DNA of 64,000 nt from Ryuthela nishihirai (lineage: Eukaryota > Arthropoda > Arachnida > Araneae > Heptathelidae), in the NCBI GenBank assembly GCA_038380435.1, contig JAWZYU010000005.1:39454001-39518000 (forward strand), written 5' to 3'. Every line of letters begins with the position of its first letter. The first letter of the stretch is position 1. Under the pieces are notes generated by a model. The model made no database searches. It saw only the letters and a list, made by a program, of their open reading frames with translations, and had not been told where the DNA came from. Below are positions 23,270 through 34,715 of this stretch, one piece after another. The position numbers were made by a program, and so were the translations under genes.

Positions 23270-23705
23270 GTAAGTAATGTTTAACCTACATCATTCAGTT
23301 ATTCATTATTTTCCCTAAATCGAACACACTAGTTCAAAGATTACCCTATTTAATGTGGATTTATCCCAAATTAAACGATTCCTGCGTGAAGTGATGGGTA
23401 AATTGAAAGAAATAATATAAATAAAATTAATATTCAACTACTTTCGCGCCCTAATTCTCTCGAGACTGGCGGAAACTACAGTGCGTCTGCTGAACTTTAA
23501 TCGTGGGAACAGATTGTGCCGGGGTGAGGTGGGGATAAGTGTGAGAGGGAAGAAAACACTTCCGCTATGTACACAGGAACAAGAGACTTATTTACATTTG
23601 AAACTTACATAAATGCTTTAGCTAGTGCTACACTTCCAGCATGTTGGGTCAATATCTATGCATATTGTAAGGCTTCAGTCTTTGACCAGGTTGTTCAGGT
23701 TGTCG

Positions 23706-23867
23706 TTGGGTTGTTTTACCTCTAAGCATCACTTTTTGCACACGTTTTTCTAAATGGCCAGGTCACAAGGTCCACATAGACTCAGGGAAGGTTGGGGGGA
23801 AAAGATCCACTGAAAGCTGTTAGGGGACGGCAGACTCCTGTTAAGGCCATCCAGTGTGGTAACACGT
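23706..23867 (-). mobile_element. SINE-1 fragment without head
   Basis: Minus-strand 3' half of SINE-1: GGGTTGTTTTACCTCTAAGC through CATCCAGTGTGG. The tRNA-like head is missing, consistent with 5' truncation during insertion. Confidence 0.8.
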
Positions 23868-24385
23868 CTGTGGCTCACACATCAAAGTAATGATAGTTAG
23901 ATCCATATAACTCTTCAGAAATAACAAATTTTTAATAATAAATGATGTCTTTATATGGGCCCAACTGGCACCTTATGTATATCAATCTGATACAGCATTA
24001 TATACATTGATAAATTGGCCTGTTTTATCCCCTGGCGATCATCTTACACAAAACCACTGTATTTAGAAAAATATCGTTCTCTATCAACACTGTTCGTTGG
24101 AACTTAAAAATATCAAGGAACTACCTGTGACAGCCTGGGAAATCGTTCTTTTTGGGAGAACAAGAAGAGACTTGAATTCCTTTACGATTCTTTCATAATA
24201 TCGATATTCGGCGTTTAGTTGTCTCGTCTTCAAACACCAGTATGTTGGCGAAAACTATATTATCACGATCACTCGCAGAAATATTTAAGCATTTCAGCTT
24301 AATAATGCTGTAATAGAAATTCTAAATGGTTTAAAAACGCATGTTCACGAAATCGAAGTTTCTTTTATCACTTAAATATTGTCCA
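23868..24385. other. No recognised gene (intron)
   Basis: Intronic sequence with no identifiable element or frame. Confidence 0.4.
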
Positions 24386-24389
24386 ATTT

Positions 24390-25010
24390 TTTAAGAAATG
24401 GTTAGTGGGATGTTTAAAGAAACTATGTTTATTGAGAGAGGGAATGCCGACGATATCAAACAGCCCCCTAATCGCAGGCATGGGAATAGATTCGCACTGG
24501 GGCTGTCAACCCACAAACAAAATCTATTCATGGGGCAAAGACCCGTTCACCACTAAAGGCTGAAACTATCTACACTGGAAGACTTCCTCCAATGTAGAAT
24601 TTGGCGATGCTAATAGAAGCAGCAGTTTAGGTGCCTGCGATAACCTCTGCTCAGGACTATCCACCAGCTGATAAACGTATCCTGCGAATCTATCCACTTG
24701 GGGCTGTCAACCCACAAACAAACAGAAAACACAGCGGAAGATTTTCCCTCCACAGAGACCCAGGTGTGCAGCAAAATCAGGATCCATAATCAAGGTCAGA
24801 GCCTTATTTCAGTATAGTAGGTTTATATGGTCAGCACCAGGACCCTGTGTGGTTGACCACTCCTCAGCAGGGTAGAAAAAAAAAGTAGCCATATTGTCCG
24901 GATCAGTAGGCTAGAATAATCTGGCAGCACTCTCTTTCCGTTCACTTCCACAAGAGAGTATCTCTTTTGAAAGGTACTAACGGTCTGCACCACGAGAAGG
25001 CGATTATATT
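24390..25010 (-). mobile_element. LINE-A 5'-region fragment, rearranged
   Basis: Minus-strand copy of the LINE-A 5' region, aligning with 58,325-58,960. It contains a local duplication: TTCGCACTGGGGCTGTCAAC near 24,490 and the related CACTTGGGGCTGTCAACCC near 24,697. It includes AAACAGCCCCCTAATCGCAGG, which in the copy at 58,381 reads almost the same. Confidence 0.8.
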
Positions 25011-25139
25011 AGTTTAGAATTATTGTTGCTAAATATTAGTTTTGAACTCACGCTAAATTTTCATCTGTTAAATTCATAACATTATTATATCCTCAATGAA
25101 TGAATAACAATTTGATTGTCGAGACAGGAAGGTCGTGAA

Positions 25140-25514
25140 GCATACTCCATTCCAGAATATTGCTAAAAGCTGTCTTCAGTTTGGTCTTGGTCTTGTTGTG
25201 TCGCTGTAGCACGAAAATATTTGATTTCATTCGCTAAGATCTTATTCGGGATGGGCGAAGAATATCTGGAATGTCAAATGTGCCAAGCACTGTTCCCTGG
25301 ACAGACACACTTTTAACTGGTGACAATTCATCATTGACTTTGATTTTCTGAGTGCGATTCGAGAGCATTGCTTGAATCAGCCGGACTAGTTTGTTCGGAA
25401 TCCCACTTTTAAGGAGTTTCTATACAGAATTGACCCTTTAAGTCTATCAAATACTTTTTCAAACTTCACATGGATGATATCGAAAGGCTCATCCCTGTTA
25501 TTGTGGTGAAAGCC
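25140..25514 (-). mobile_element. LINE-C RT fragment
   Basis: Minus-strand RT palm remnant of a third LINE family. Read in broken frames it gives FDIIHVKFEKVFDRLKG (motif A region), then IPNKLVRLIQAMLSNRTQ and KSVSVQGTVLG (the region preceding motif C). It differs clearly from LINE-A and LINE-B. A LINE-B fragment abuts it on the right. Confidence 0.65.
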
Positions 25515-25619
25515 CATGAAAGAGTGTTGCCAACATTGACATGAAAAGTATGAGATGATAAAAGTTGGTGATGAATATCGGCATGTGACCCCGCAAGCCG
25601 AAGCTACGAAGGTCATGAA
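25515..25619 (-). mobile_element. LINE-B RT fragment, left part of split copy
   Basis: Matches 41,140-41,230 of the LINE-B copy at 39-44 kb (CAAGCCGAAGCTACGAAGG). It is interrupted at 25,620 by the minisatellite-filled hAT-like element and continues at 27,371. Confidence 0.8.
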
Positions 25620-27370
25620 CAGGGGCGTAGCCATGGGGGGATGGGGGAAGGCTCCCCTCCAAAGTAACTCGGAGTTGGAAAATTTCAAGCGACTTCGCAA
25701 AATCTAGGTGAGTTGTGAAAACTTGTAATATTTTTTTTTGGAAAATTAAGCGCAGTTGTCAAAATCAAGGCAACTTGGCAAATCTAAGGCAGTTTGGAAA
25801 ATGGAGAGACGGCAAAATTTAGAGGAGTTGGCAAAATTCGAAGCCACTTAGTAAAATACAGGTGAATTGGCAAAATCGGGACAACTTGGCAAAATCTTGG
25901 GGAGTTGGCAAAATTCGGAGTGACTTGGTAAAATCTTTTGGAGTTCGCAAAATTCGGAGTGACTTAGTAAAATCTTTTGGAGTTGGCAAAATTCGGAGTG
26001 ACTTGGTAAAACCTTTTGGAGTTGGCAAAATCTTGAGGAGTTAGCAAAATTCGGAGTGACTTGGTAAAATCTTGGGCAGTTGGCAAAATTCGGAGTGACT
26101 TGACAAAATCGTGGGGAGTTGTCAAAAATTAAGGTAAGATGTAAAAATTAGGATTTTTCTGTAAAATTATGGCGAGTTGGCAAAATTTAGGGGGCAGCTG
26201 GCAAAATCTAGGGGCAGTTGGCAAAATTTAGGGGGCAGCTGGCAAAATCTAGGGGAAGTTGGCAAAATCTAGGGCAGTTGGCCAAAACTAGGGGTAGTTG
26301 CCAAAATTCGGAGTGACTTGGCAAAATCGTGGAGAGTTGACAAAATTCGGGTGAGATGTAAAAATTGAAATCTTTTTTTTGTAAAATTATGGCATGTTGG
26401 CAAAATCGAGGCAAATTCGCAATATTTAGGAGAATTGGCAAATCTTGGGGGAGTTGACAAATTCAGGGTGACTTTTCAAGAAACAGATGTGATGTAAAAT
26501 TAGGATTTTTTTTCTGTAAAATTGTGGCGAGATGGGAAAATCAAGGAAATTTGGCAAATTCTAGGGCAGTTGGCGAAACTGGAAACCACTTGGTAAAGTA
26601 CAAGTGAGTTGTAAAAATTGGGATTGGTTTTGTGAAATTATGGAGAGTTGGAAAAACCAAGAACTCTTGGCAAAATTCGAAGCCATTTGGTAAAATACAG
26701 GGGAGTTGTGAAAATTGTGACTTTCTTGTGCAATTAAGGAGAGTTGATAAAATTCGAAGTGACACTGGCCAATTCAGAGAAGGTGTAAAAATTGCGATTT
26801 TTTCTCTAAAATTATGGCGAGTTGGTAAAATCTAGAGTAGTTGGCAAAATCGAATACGCTTGGTAAAATATAGGAGAGTTGTGGAAATTGAGATTTGTTT
26901 TGTGAAATTAAGGAGTATTGGACAAATTGAGGAAACTTAACAAAACGAAGGACAGTTGGCAAAATTCGAATTCACTTGGAAAATACGAGCGAGTTGTGAT
27001 AATTGGGATTGAGTTTGTGAAATTCAGGATAGTTGACTGAAATCGAGAAAACTTGGCAAAATCTTTGGGAGTTTGAAAAGTTTGAAGTGATTTGGCAAAT
27101 TTAGAAGAGATGTAAATTGGGTTTAGTTTCGTGAAATTAAGGATAGTTGACCAAATCAAGGGAAAATTCACACTGACTCGCTACAATTCAGACGAGATGT
27201 AAATATTGGAATTATTTCTGTGAAATTATAGCTAGCTGGGAAAATTGTAAGTCAAAATAGGAAAATGATCCCCTCCATGGAGCGAAAATCTGGTAAGTTT
27301 GCTCAGTTGGCAAAATTTGAGCTTCGAGTTGGAAAATGTTTTATTTCTACCCCCCGAACCATAGTCCTTC
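25620..27370. mobile_element. hAT-like element filled with a degenerate minisatellite
   Basis: The left terminus CAGGGGCGTAGCCATGGGG is hAT-like and matches the inverted right terminus of the element at 62,693-63,786. The right end reads CCATAGTCCTTC and lacks about 12 bases of the expected terminus. Almost all of the interior is a degenerate tandem repeat on the theme GTTGGCAAAATTCGGAGTG-ACTTGGTAAAATC, tightest at 25,912-26,030 with a 39-bp period built of two related halves. No transposase is present. Open frames across it are translated repeats. It sits inside LINE-B RT sequence. Confidence 0.85.
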
Positions 27371-27735
27371 ATGAAGAATGCTGAATCTTCAAGTCGTGTC
27401 GTGAGCTTTTTTGATGTGGCAGAAAATTGACACCAGGTGCTCTCTACATAAAAAAGAGTTTCTGATCGCCGATAGGAGGCGGATCAGGTGGTCTAAGGTA
27501 CACTGGCCTACAAAAGCCACACTGGGTGTTGGAAAGAAGACCACGGTGTTCCAAATGCCAGGCTCGTCTGGCATTTTGCATTCTTTCCAACACTTTGCAC
27601 ACGCAGCTCGTCAACGCATTGGGGCGATAATTGGAAGGAATCTTAGGATCGTATTCTATTTTAAAGTAGACCAAAACGATAGCACCCCGCCAGGAATTTG
27701 GAAACTCCTCCTCAAGAAAAATGTGGGACGTCCAC
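27371..27735 (-). mobile_element. LINE-B RT fragment, right part of split copy
   Basis: Minus-strand RT with EYDPKIPSNYRPNALTS, CKVLERMQNARRAW and EHRGLLSNTQCGF. It continues the fragment ending at 25,619 and is frame-broken. Confidence 0.88.
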
Positions 27736-27884
27736 TATATTAAGTTTCTGGTATATATTTTTATACTCTATTAACGTAAATTTCATACTTTATTTCTTTC
27801 TCATTCAGCTATGTAAGCCAGTGGATAAATTCTAGCTCCTTTCTCCTCGAAATTGAGGTCACAAAAAAATCATAATTGAGAACT

Positions 27885-27990
27885 AAGATGATAAGAGAAG
27901 AACTAAGTGATATAGAGCCAACGTAAAAAACAGTAATGTATATATTTTCATTACAAACAATGGGAGTAGAAGTAATCACATTTAAAATTC
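27885..27990 (-). mobile_element. LINE-A short fragment
   Basis: The minus-strand pre-RT block TATAGAGCCAACGTAAAAA to TTACAAACAATGGGAGTAG matches 29,033-29,095 and 56,985-57,045. Confidence 0.75.
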
Positions 27991-28071
27991 TAACTTATTG
28001 TTTTGTATTTGTATCAAAAATATTTCGTTATAAAGTTAAAACGTAACGATATACGAAATTTAAATTTTGCA

Positions 28072-28130
28072 TAAACTGACAGGCTCCTGTCAGACCTCTG
28101 TGGCAAGCAGCTGCTTGAGGGGGTATTTAT
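28072..28130 (+). mobile_element. SINE-2 3' tail fragment
   Basis: Only the last ~55 bases of SINE-2: the 18-base palindrome, ACCTCTGTGGCAAGCAGC and GAGGGGGTATTT, followed by an AT-rich tail. It is consistent with extreme 5' truncation. Confidence 0.9.
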
Positions 28131-28699
28131 TTTTAATTTTTATTTCTTATAACGAAAAACGATATTAAATTTCTGACGAAAAACTCAAGGAAACTGCGTG
28201 CCTTAACGAAAAATCTGTCGAAAAGTCTGATGAGAAACGCATGGAAACGTTTTTCTCTCCGTTTGCCAACACAGGAGAAATGACGTCTGTTTGGCCAAGT
28301 AGTGAACTTCGTTCCCGCAGCAATATTCAGCTGAAGAGAAGAATGTGATGCCAACATATTTTAACGGAATCAATTGGTATAGGAATCAATGATACAATGT
28401 TTCCAATTATTACTGTAATTGATAGATACCTTGAACAAAATAACTACACATTTCTACCCATTTTATATATTTTTGAAAAGGTTTGTACTGCAAACACCTA
28501 TTGAATCAGTATTTGACCTCAGTTTGCGAAGAGGAAATTTCATATTTAACAGAAATAGCAATCAGGATACGATCTCGTTATCAACTACAATTTTGGCGGT
28601 CAACAAAATCGAATGCTTTTTGGAAATTTACAAAGTAAGTAGCTATTCATTTTTAGAAATTCCAAAAATTTCTGCAGAATTTATCTAAGTGTCTACCAC
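28131..28699. other. No recognised gene (intron)
   Basis: Intronic sequence; an 89-aa + frame at 28,419-28,688 has no recognisable domain. Confidence 0.4.
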
Positions 28700-30030
28700 A
28701 TCTGAAATCTACATTATTCACCCTCAGGTTGTCCATCACCTAAACATATAATTCTGATAAGCACAATATAACCGTAACCGTACCTTGAACAGAGAACATA
28801 ATGCTCTTTCTGTAATTATCACAAGAACTGCGATCAGCTTAATTGAAAATAGGGATAATAATACCTCTAACAAAATTCTTAGGAACAGCACCGTAATCAT
28901 AAAAACATTTAAATTTTTAGTCAGCCCACAGAAACGTTTCCAACTCTAAGCATTTCAGCAGTAATTTCTTCTGCCCTGAGTGACCTGTGTAGTTTTAATT
29001 TTGAGGTAGTCAAAGCAACTTCAGATGGTGATATAGAGCCAACATAAAATATTGTAATATATCTATTTTCATTACAAACAATGGGAGTAGAATGATCACA
29101 TTAATCGGGACGTCTCTGAAATACTCAACCCATCTTACCATGACAATTCTCAACTTCAATTTCTGATTATGATCTAAACCATTATCGTGGCTGAAAGATA
29201 TATTGAGTTTATTCAATTTCTTCGATAAGCTACTAGCTTTGCGGGTCAAATGGCAAATGTAATTTATTCTTTACATTCGTGAATAAAAATCAGTTCAAAA
29301 TAATAATAACCTTACGTATTTATCCGTCAATCCCCGTCTGCCAATCTCTTTCTTCCAACACAAAACTTTGACTATTTGGTAAAACTCTTTAATATTGTGT
29401 AGTCCAGCAGCTTTCTCTGCTTTATTATCCAAGCGATCAAGCCAAAGATTCTTAACAGTATTCAGACTAATCATTTACACGTTTATTAAGCTATCTATTA
29501 AAACCAGCAGGAATACCACTAGGATGCTGTTTAAAATTATCCCTGAATTTCATTCTTTTAGATAAAAAGATTCATAGCCTCAAGTATAATATCTCCTCTG
29601 ACGGAATTCAAAATATCCTGCAGTTGTTCTTAAAAATACTATCTTTTACATTATCATTCAAGTCTTCTGTGGCAGTGTAGCAATATATTGCATTCAGGCC
29701 CGGATCTACAATAAAATGGAGAGGAAGGGCGTGCCAAGAAACACAATCGAGTCGGAAAAATGTTAAAGGGGGAGCCAAGAGGCTGTATTTCAAATTTATG
29801 ATAATATTTCTTCCATTCATTTCACAGGTTTTTAAATATTGCTTTCAAAAATTCATGAATTATTAATAAGTTTAATAATGTTTTGCCTCTATTGCCCTTA
29901 TTAGCACTCTGAAAGGTGGGGGAATGGCTCCCTTGCCCCCCCCCCCAGATCCGGCCATGACAACATTTAAGTGTTTAATTTCTGTTTTAAATTTAGATGC
30001 AAGTAATCTTTTATTAGTATATTCTGTAAA
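28700..30030 (-). mobile_element. LINE-A fragment with internal deletion
   Basis: Minus-strand LINE-A covering parts of the RT N-terminus (28,860-29,250), the connecting region (29,330-29,560) and part of the endonuclease (29,957-30,000). It is interrupted by a hAT-like element at 29,695-29,956. It lies head-to-head with the next LINE-A copy, so the two form a divergent pair at about 30,030. Confidence 0.75.
29695..29956. mobile_element. Short hAT-like element (CAGGCCCGGATCT end)
   Basis: The left end CAGGCCCGGATCTAC and right end CCCCAGATCCGGCCATG are approximate inverted repeats. Its first ~80 bases match the reverse complement of 59,515-59,606. The flanks are LINE-A sequence on both sides. 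The TSD is not clean (about ATTGCATT versus ACAACATT), so the superfamily call rests on the termini. Confidence 0.6.
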
Positions 30031-33000
30031 CGTTAGCTAGGTAGTCAATGGAAGGAGAGCTATGCACCAATCCCCTGTGATGATGCATAGAACCGTCTGG
30101 GCCTAGCACCTAATGTCCGACCCCGACTTCTCGTGGTGCAGGCCGTTAGTACCTTTCAAAAGAGATACTATCTTGTGGAAGTGAACGGAAGCGGAGGGCT
30201 GCCAGATTACTCTAGCCTACTGATCTGGACAACTATGGCTACTTTCTTTTTTTCTACCCTGCTGAGGAGTGGTCAACCGCACAGAGTTCTGGTGCTGACC
30301 ATATAAACCTACTGGAATGGACTGAATTAGAGCTCTGAGCTTGATTATGGACCCTGAAATTGCTGCACTGGTGGGCTTCTGTTGAGGGAGAATCTACGGC
30401 TGTGTTTTCTGTTTGTTTGTGACTTGACAGCCCCAAGTGAATAGATTCATTGGAAATGTTTTATCAGGTGGTGGATAATCCTGACCAGAGGAAATCGCAG
30501 GCACCTGAACTCTTCTCTTCTACTGGCATCGTCAAATTCTACATTGGAGGAAGTCTTCCAGTGTAGATGGCTTCAGCCTTTAGTAGTGGGGGAACGGGTC
30601 TTGGCCCCATGTCTGCGATTAGGGGGCTGTTTGATATTGTCGGCATTCCCTCTCTCAATAAACATAGTTTCTTTAAACATCCCACTAACCATTTTCTCTC
30701 CATAGGTAGTTGGAATGTGAGGACTCTCCACAGAGCTTTTTCTCTTGATGTCCTCACACAAGAATTCCACCATTAAAACTTAGAAATTATCGGCTTAAAA
30801 GAGACCAGATAGACGGATAAAGGTCAGATTCTTAAAAATAATCTTAAATTTCTCTTTTCAGGGAGGGAAGACAATAAGCATCACCAAGGGGTGGGTCTGC
30901 TTCTCAGCAGACACGCTAGTGATGCTCTTGGATATGAGTGCATTAATGAAAGGTTTCTTACAACAAAATTTCAGACGAGCATTAAAGACTTGAATGTTAT
31001 GCCCCCACCGAGGATGCCGATGAGGATGAGAAGGCCATGACAACATTTAAATGTTTTACGGACAACTTCAGGATATTTTGAATTCTGTCAAGAAAGGAGA
31101 TATTACCCTTTTTCTAGGTGACTTCAATGCCAAAGTTGGTACTGACTCTGACCTTTGGGGAGGAGTGATAGACCCCTTTTGGTATTGGTAGCTGCAATGG
31201 CAATGGGAAACATCTCCTACAGGTAAGAAAACTCAATGGTTTCAAAATAACTAACACTTATTACAAACATCGCGACATACATAAGTACACATGGGTTTCA
31301 CCTTATGGGCTGCATAAGAATATGTTTGATTATGTATATATTAACAGCAAATGGGCTAGTTCTATTAGGAATACCAGGGAATATAGGGGAGCTGAAATCG
31401 AATCTGATCATTACCTTGTTAAAAGTGTCTTGCTGTAAAAAGTGTTATGCTGGGTTAAAAAATTTACCTTTAATACTAAGCTCCGAAAGGCCCAGTTATA
31501 GCTAAATCTTACCATGATAGGTTATTTAGTCATTATGACAGTCATGGTTTGCTTACTACTGAAGTTGAGGAAGAATGGGGCCGTTTTAAACAGGCATTTA
31601 TGGAAACTAACAGTACTCTTTTAGGAAAAAAGGAGCAGAGGAGACAGAATTGTTTGAGTGATAAGGCACTTGAGCTTATTTCAGAAAGAAAGAATTGCAG
31701 GAATGTCCTTAATCAATACCCTACTAATTTTAAAAGAAAGCATTACAGAGAGCTTAATAAACGTGTAAAGGATAAGTTAGCTGCTGATAAGAATCTTTGA
31801 CTTGATGGCTTGGCTGACAAAGCCGAGGAAGCAGTTACACAGCACAACAGCAGAGAGCTGTACCAGATAGTTAATGTTTTGTGTGGTAGAAAACGGACAG
31901 GTATACAGGGATTGAAGGATAAACAAGGTAAGGTTATAGAAGGTGAGGATTCTGTCATGGCTAGGTGGGCTGAGCATTTCTGTGATGTTCTAAACAATGT
32001 GGTTAGTTCTATTCCTATTGTTTGCAATGATGATAGATGCATTGATGGTTTTAATGTTGGCCCTAAAACACAATCTGAAGTTATTTTGGCTGTTTCTAAA
32101 CTTAAACTTCATAAATTCCCAGGGGTAGATGAAATGTTTCGGTTACCACCTGGATGACTGAAATTTTGAATATCTTTTATGATAAAGGCATGGTTCCTAA
32201 GGAGTTTACCAGAACTATTATTATCCCTATTTTCAAAAAAGGTGATCGCAGTTCTTGTGATAACTATAGGGGTATCAGCCTACTCTATGTTCCAGGTAAA
32301 GTTCTTTCAATGATTGTGCTTAATAGAATTAAGAATCTGGTTGACAGTCAATTGCGTGATGAGCAATGGTGATTTCAGAAGTGGTAGAGGATGTGCAGAT
32401 AAAATATTTTCACTTAGGCAGATTCTTGAGAAATGTTTAGAGTTTTAAGAACCTCTGGTTGCTAGCTTTGTTGATTTCGAAAAGGCTTTCGACTCTGTTG
32501 GTCATCATAATTTGTGGTTGATTGTGAAATCATATGGTATACCAGACAAGTTAGTTACCATAATGAAAGCTCTCTATAATAACACTGAGTCGTGTGTGAG
32601 AGTTGGTAAGGCTTGTAGCAATTGGTTTAGCATTACTTCTGGTGTTCGACAAGGGTGCATTTTGTCTCCTTCTCCCTTTAGCTTGGTTATTGATTATGTT
32701 ATGCGAAATTCACTTCAAGGGAAAAATTTTGGCTTTAAACGGTCTTTTCTTTTATTTCAAAATTTCTGTTTTAGGATATGAAGAGGATTTGACCCTATCA
32801 GCAAATGATGCTGATGAGATGAATTCATTCATTAGGGCTGTGGATGAGACTGGTAATAAGAGTAGGTTTGGTGATAAACAGAGGGAAAATTAAAGTGATG
32901 AAAATTGGTCAGACACGCTGTGATTGAAATTAATCTGAATGGTTGCAATCTTGAGCATGTGTCACAGTTTAATTATCTTGGGAGCTATGTAACAGATACT

Positions 33001-33570
33001 GGTGATGTGCGGCATGAGCTTAACAGACGAATAGAGATTGCTGCCGGGACTTTTAAGAATCTATGGAGAGTGTGGAGAAATAAGCATGTACACCTAAAGA
33101 CTAAAATTGAACTGTATAACAGTTTGGTTCTTTCTAGGGTTAGTTTTATTAGTATGGCCTGGACCCTTTGTAAACAGAAAACTTGATGCTTTTGATTCTA
33201 GATGCTTACGCAGTATCTTGGGCATTAGGTGGTTCAACTTTGTAACTAATGATGAGGTTAGGCAAAGGAGTCGGCAACTTCTTTTAAGCAGCATATTGTG
33301 CAGAGAGAAACCCCGTTGGTTTGGCCCTGTTGCCCGTATGGATAATTATAGATTGCCGAATAAGGTTATAAGCAGTATGCCTAAAGGCCTCGGAAAGAGG
33401 GGGAGACCTAGGATGAGGTAGGCAGACAATGTCAAACAGGACCTTATTAGAATTGTTGTGCCATGGCCAGATGCAGCAGATGTAGCTCAGAACAGATATG
33501 CTTGGAGAACTAAATTTCACATTCTGGTTGAACCTCCGTAGCCCATGGCTGCTTAAGGATGATGATGATA
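30030..33570 (+). mobile_element. LINE-A near-full-length copy
   Basis: 3.5-kb non-LTR element on the plus strand. In order: a 5' region (30,030-30,690); an AP-type endonuclease with GSWNVRTLH at about 30,709, LKETR at about 30,800 and LGDFNAKVG near 31,120; a connecting region; the pre-RT segment MARWAEHFCDVLNN (31,957); an RT with TIIIPIFKKGD (32,214), VDFEKAFDSV (32,475) and SGVRQGCILSP (32,639); and a C-terminal part with IEINLNGC and FNYLGSYVTDTGDV (32,920-33,010). The 3' end is a short GAT-type repeat near 33,557. Stops and frame changes occur throughout and the RT motif C reads YEED instead of a YADD-type motif, so it is inactive. Confidence 0.92.
32154..32781 (+). pseudogene. LINE-A reverse transcriptase remnant
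   Basis: RT fingers and palm in two open pieces: 32,154-32,372 with NYRGISLLYVPGKVL and 32,512-32,781 with YGIPDKLVTIMKALYNN and VRQGCILSP. Motif A VDFEKAFDSV lies between them in a broken stretch. A +1/-1 change after ILSPSPFSL shifts the frame before motif C. Confidence 0.85.
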
Positions 33571-33785
33571 ATGTCCAAAAGAACATCACTGGCATTCTTG
33601 CCGAGAAGCATGGCCACACTTTATAGTCTCTGAAAAGGGAAATTTCATATTATATTTAAGTGTCTGAACGTTACCTATCCATCTGGTGTCTTGGAATCCA
33701 AAATATTCAGGCTATACTGCTGAAATTCGTGTTTAGGACATCTAGGTCATAGTCTCTGTTAAGAGTAATCACAATTCTGGATTGC
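33571..33785 (-). mobile_element. LINE-A endonuclease fragment, inverted at the 3' end of the + copy
   Basis: Plus-strand text here aligns with 58,085-58,290, which is minus-strand LINE-A endonuclease. Orientation is opposite to the copy that ends at 33,570. It could be a separate insertion or a twin-priming inversion; both would place an inverted piece here. Confidence 0.7.
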
Positions 33786-34440
33786 TGTAGGAAGAAAATT
33801 ACTACCTTTGTTTTTTTTTTAATATTAGGTGCATATATGGTCAGTATTATACAGTTCATTAATTTCAGACATGGGGTAAAGAACTATTCCTCATTTACTA
33901 AGAGGTAAAGCTATCATAATAGTAGAAAATGCTTCCTATCATGCTAGTATAAATCATTGTTGCCAATGTTAACCTCTTAAACATCACACTACTAACAAAT
34001 TTCGGATTTCAAAACATCGCCGTATCGTTTGCCATATTAGTCGTTTTGGCATTTTTCAATTATTTCCAGAATTAGAGAGGCATATTTAAAGAGATATTTA
34101 ATTTAGAGGTGAAAATTAATTTTTTAAAAAGAATGCTAATTATTATATTTTGGAGTTGCAGTATTCTTTCTATAAATGCATTTTTCACCCGAAAACAAAT
34201 TATATTGCAAATATCAAGGAGCTAAAGGCTGAAAGATTTGGAGAAATGAAATTGGAAACAACCGAAATATTTCAAAATATGGATAAGAAGTATTTAATTG
34301 GAAGCAAACAATTTTACCATTTATACCATTAAGATCTCAAAATCTCTTTTTGATTAGGTAAGATTTAAACATAATTAATTCAGTGGCATTACTTCTCTAT
34401 TCGATGTATTATTACATTTCATACTGATGTTTATTCTTCC
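33786..34440. other. No recognised gene (intron, before exon)
   Basis: AT-rich intronic sequence leading to the acceptor TTCTTCCACGCAG at 34,434-34,446. Confidence 0.45.
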
Positions 34441-34446
34441 ACGCAG

Positions 34447-34715
34447 TCGCAGTATTGAAGATATAAGTCTTGACCTCGGCGACTACGACATCACGAACAG
34501 AAAGGACACGAGGAACTTCATTCGAAATGTCAGATCCTTCATAAAGCATCCCAGTTATGTGGCAAAGACATTCGACAACGACATCGCAATTATTGAATTC
34601 TCTAACCCTGTTAGACTAGGTCCTAACCTGAGAACGGCATGCCTACCTCCTGCGGAAGCCCGTCTCAGTCCAGGCACGAAAGTCACAGTTTTTGGTTGGG
34701 GACGTCTGTCTTATC
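34447..34715 (+). CDS. Trypsin-like serine protease, exon with Asp102
   Basis: Second visible exon. The acceptor is TTCCACGCAG and the donor TTATC|GTAAGT. One leading base completes the codon left by the 23.1 kb exon, giving 89 further codons plus 1 base. Motifs in order: LDLGDYDI, IKHPSYVAKTFDNDIAIIEF with catalytic Asp102 in DND, the ACLPP segment with Cys122, and VFGWGRLSY (140s region). There are no stops and good codon continuity. The catalytic domain is therefore intact here. Length and spacing fit the S1 family; the closest named subfamily cannot be assigned by eye. Confidence 0.93.

Larger units (their letters stand above)
23270..34446 (+). other. Protease intron, 11.2 kb
   Basis: Intron between the His57 and Asp102 exons. 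It is filled with a SINE-1 fragment, LINE-A, LINE-B and LINE-C pieces, a minisatellite-filled hAT-like element and two SINE-2/LINE-A segments, described separately. Phases on either side agree (2 then 1 base). Confidence 0.75.

Noticed and set aside
25819..26028. Repetitive peptide frames in the array (e.g. PTPKDFTKSLRIL)
   Set aside because: Direct consequence of the 39-bp repeat unit; both strands give repetitive peptides.
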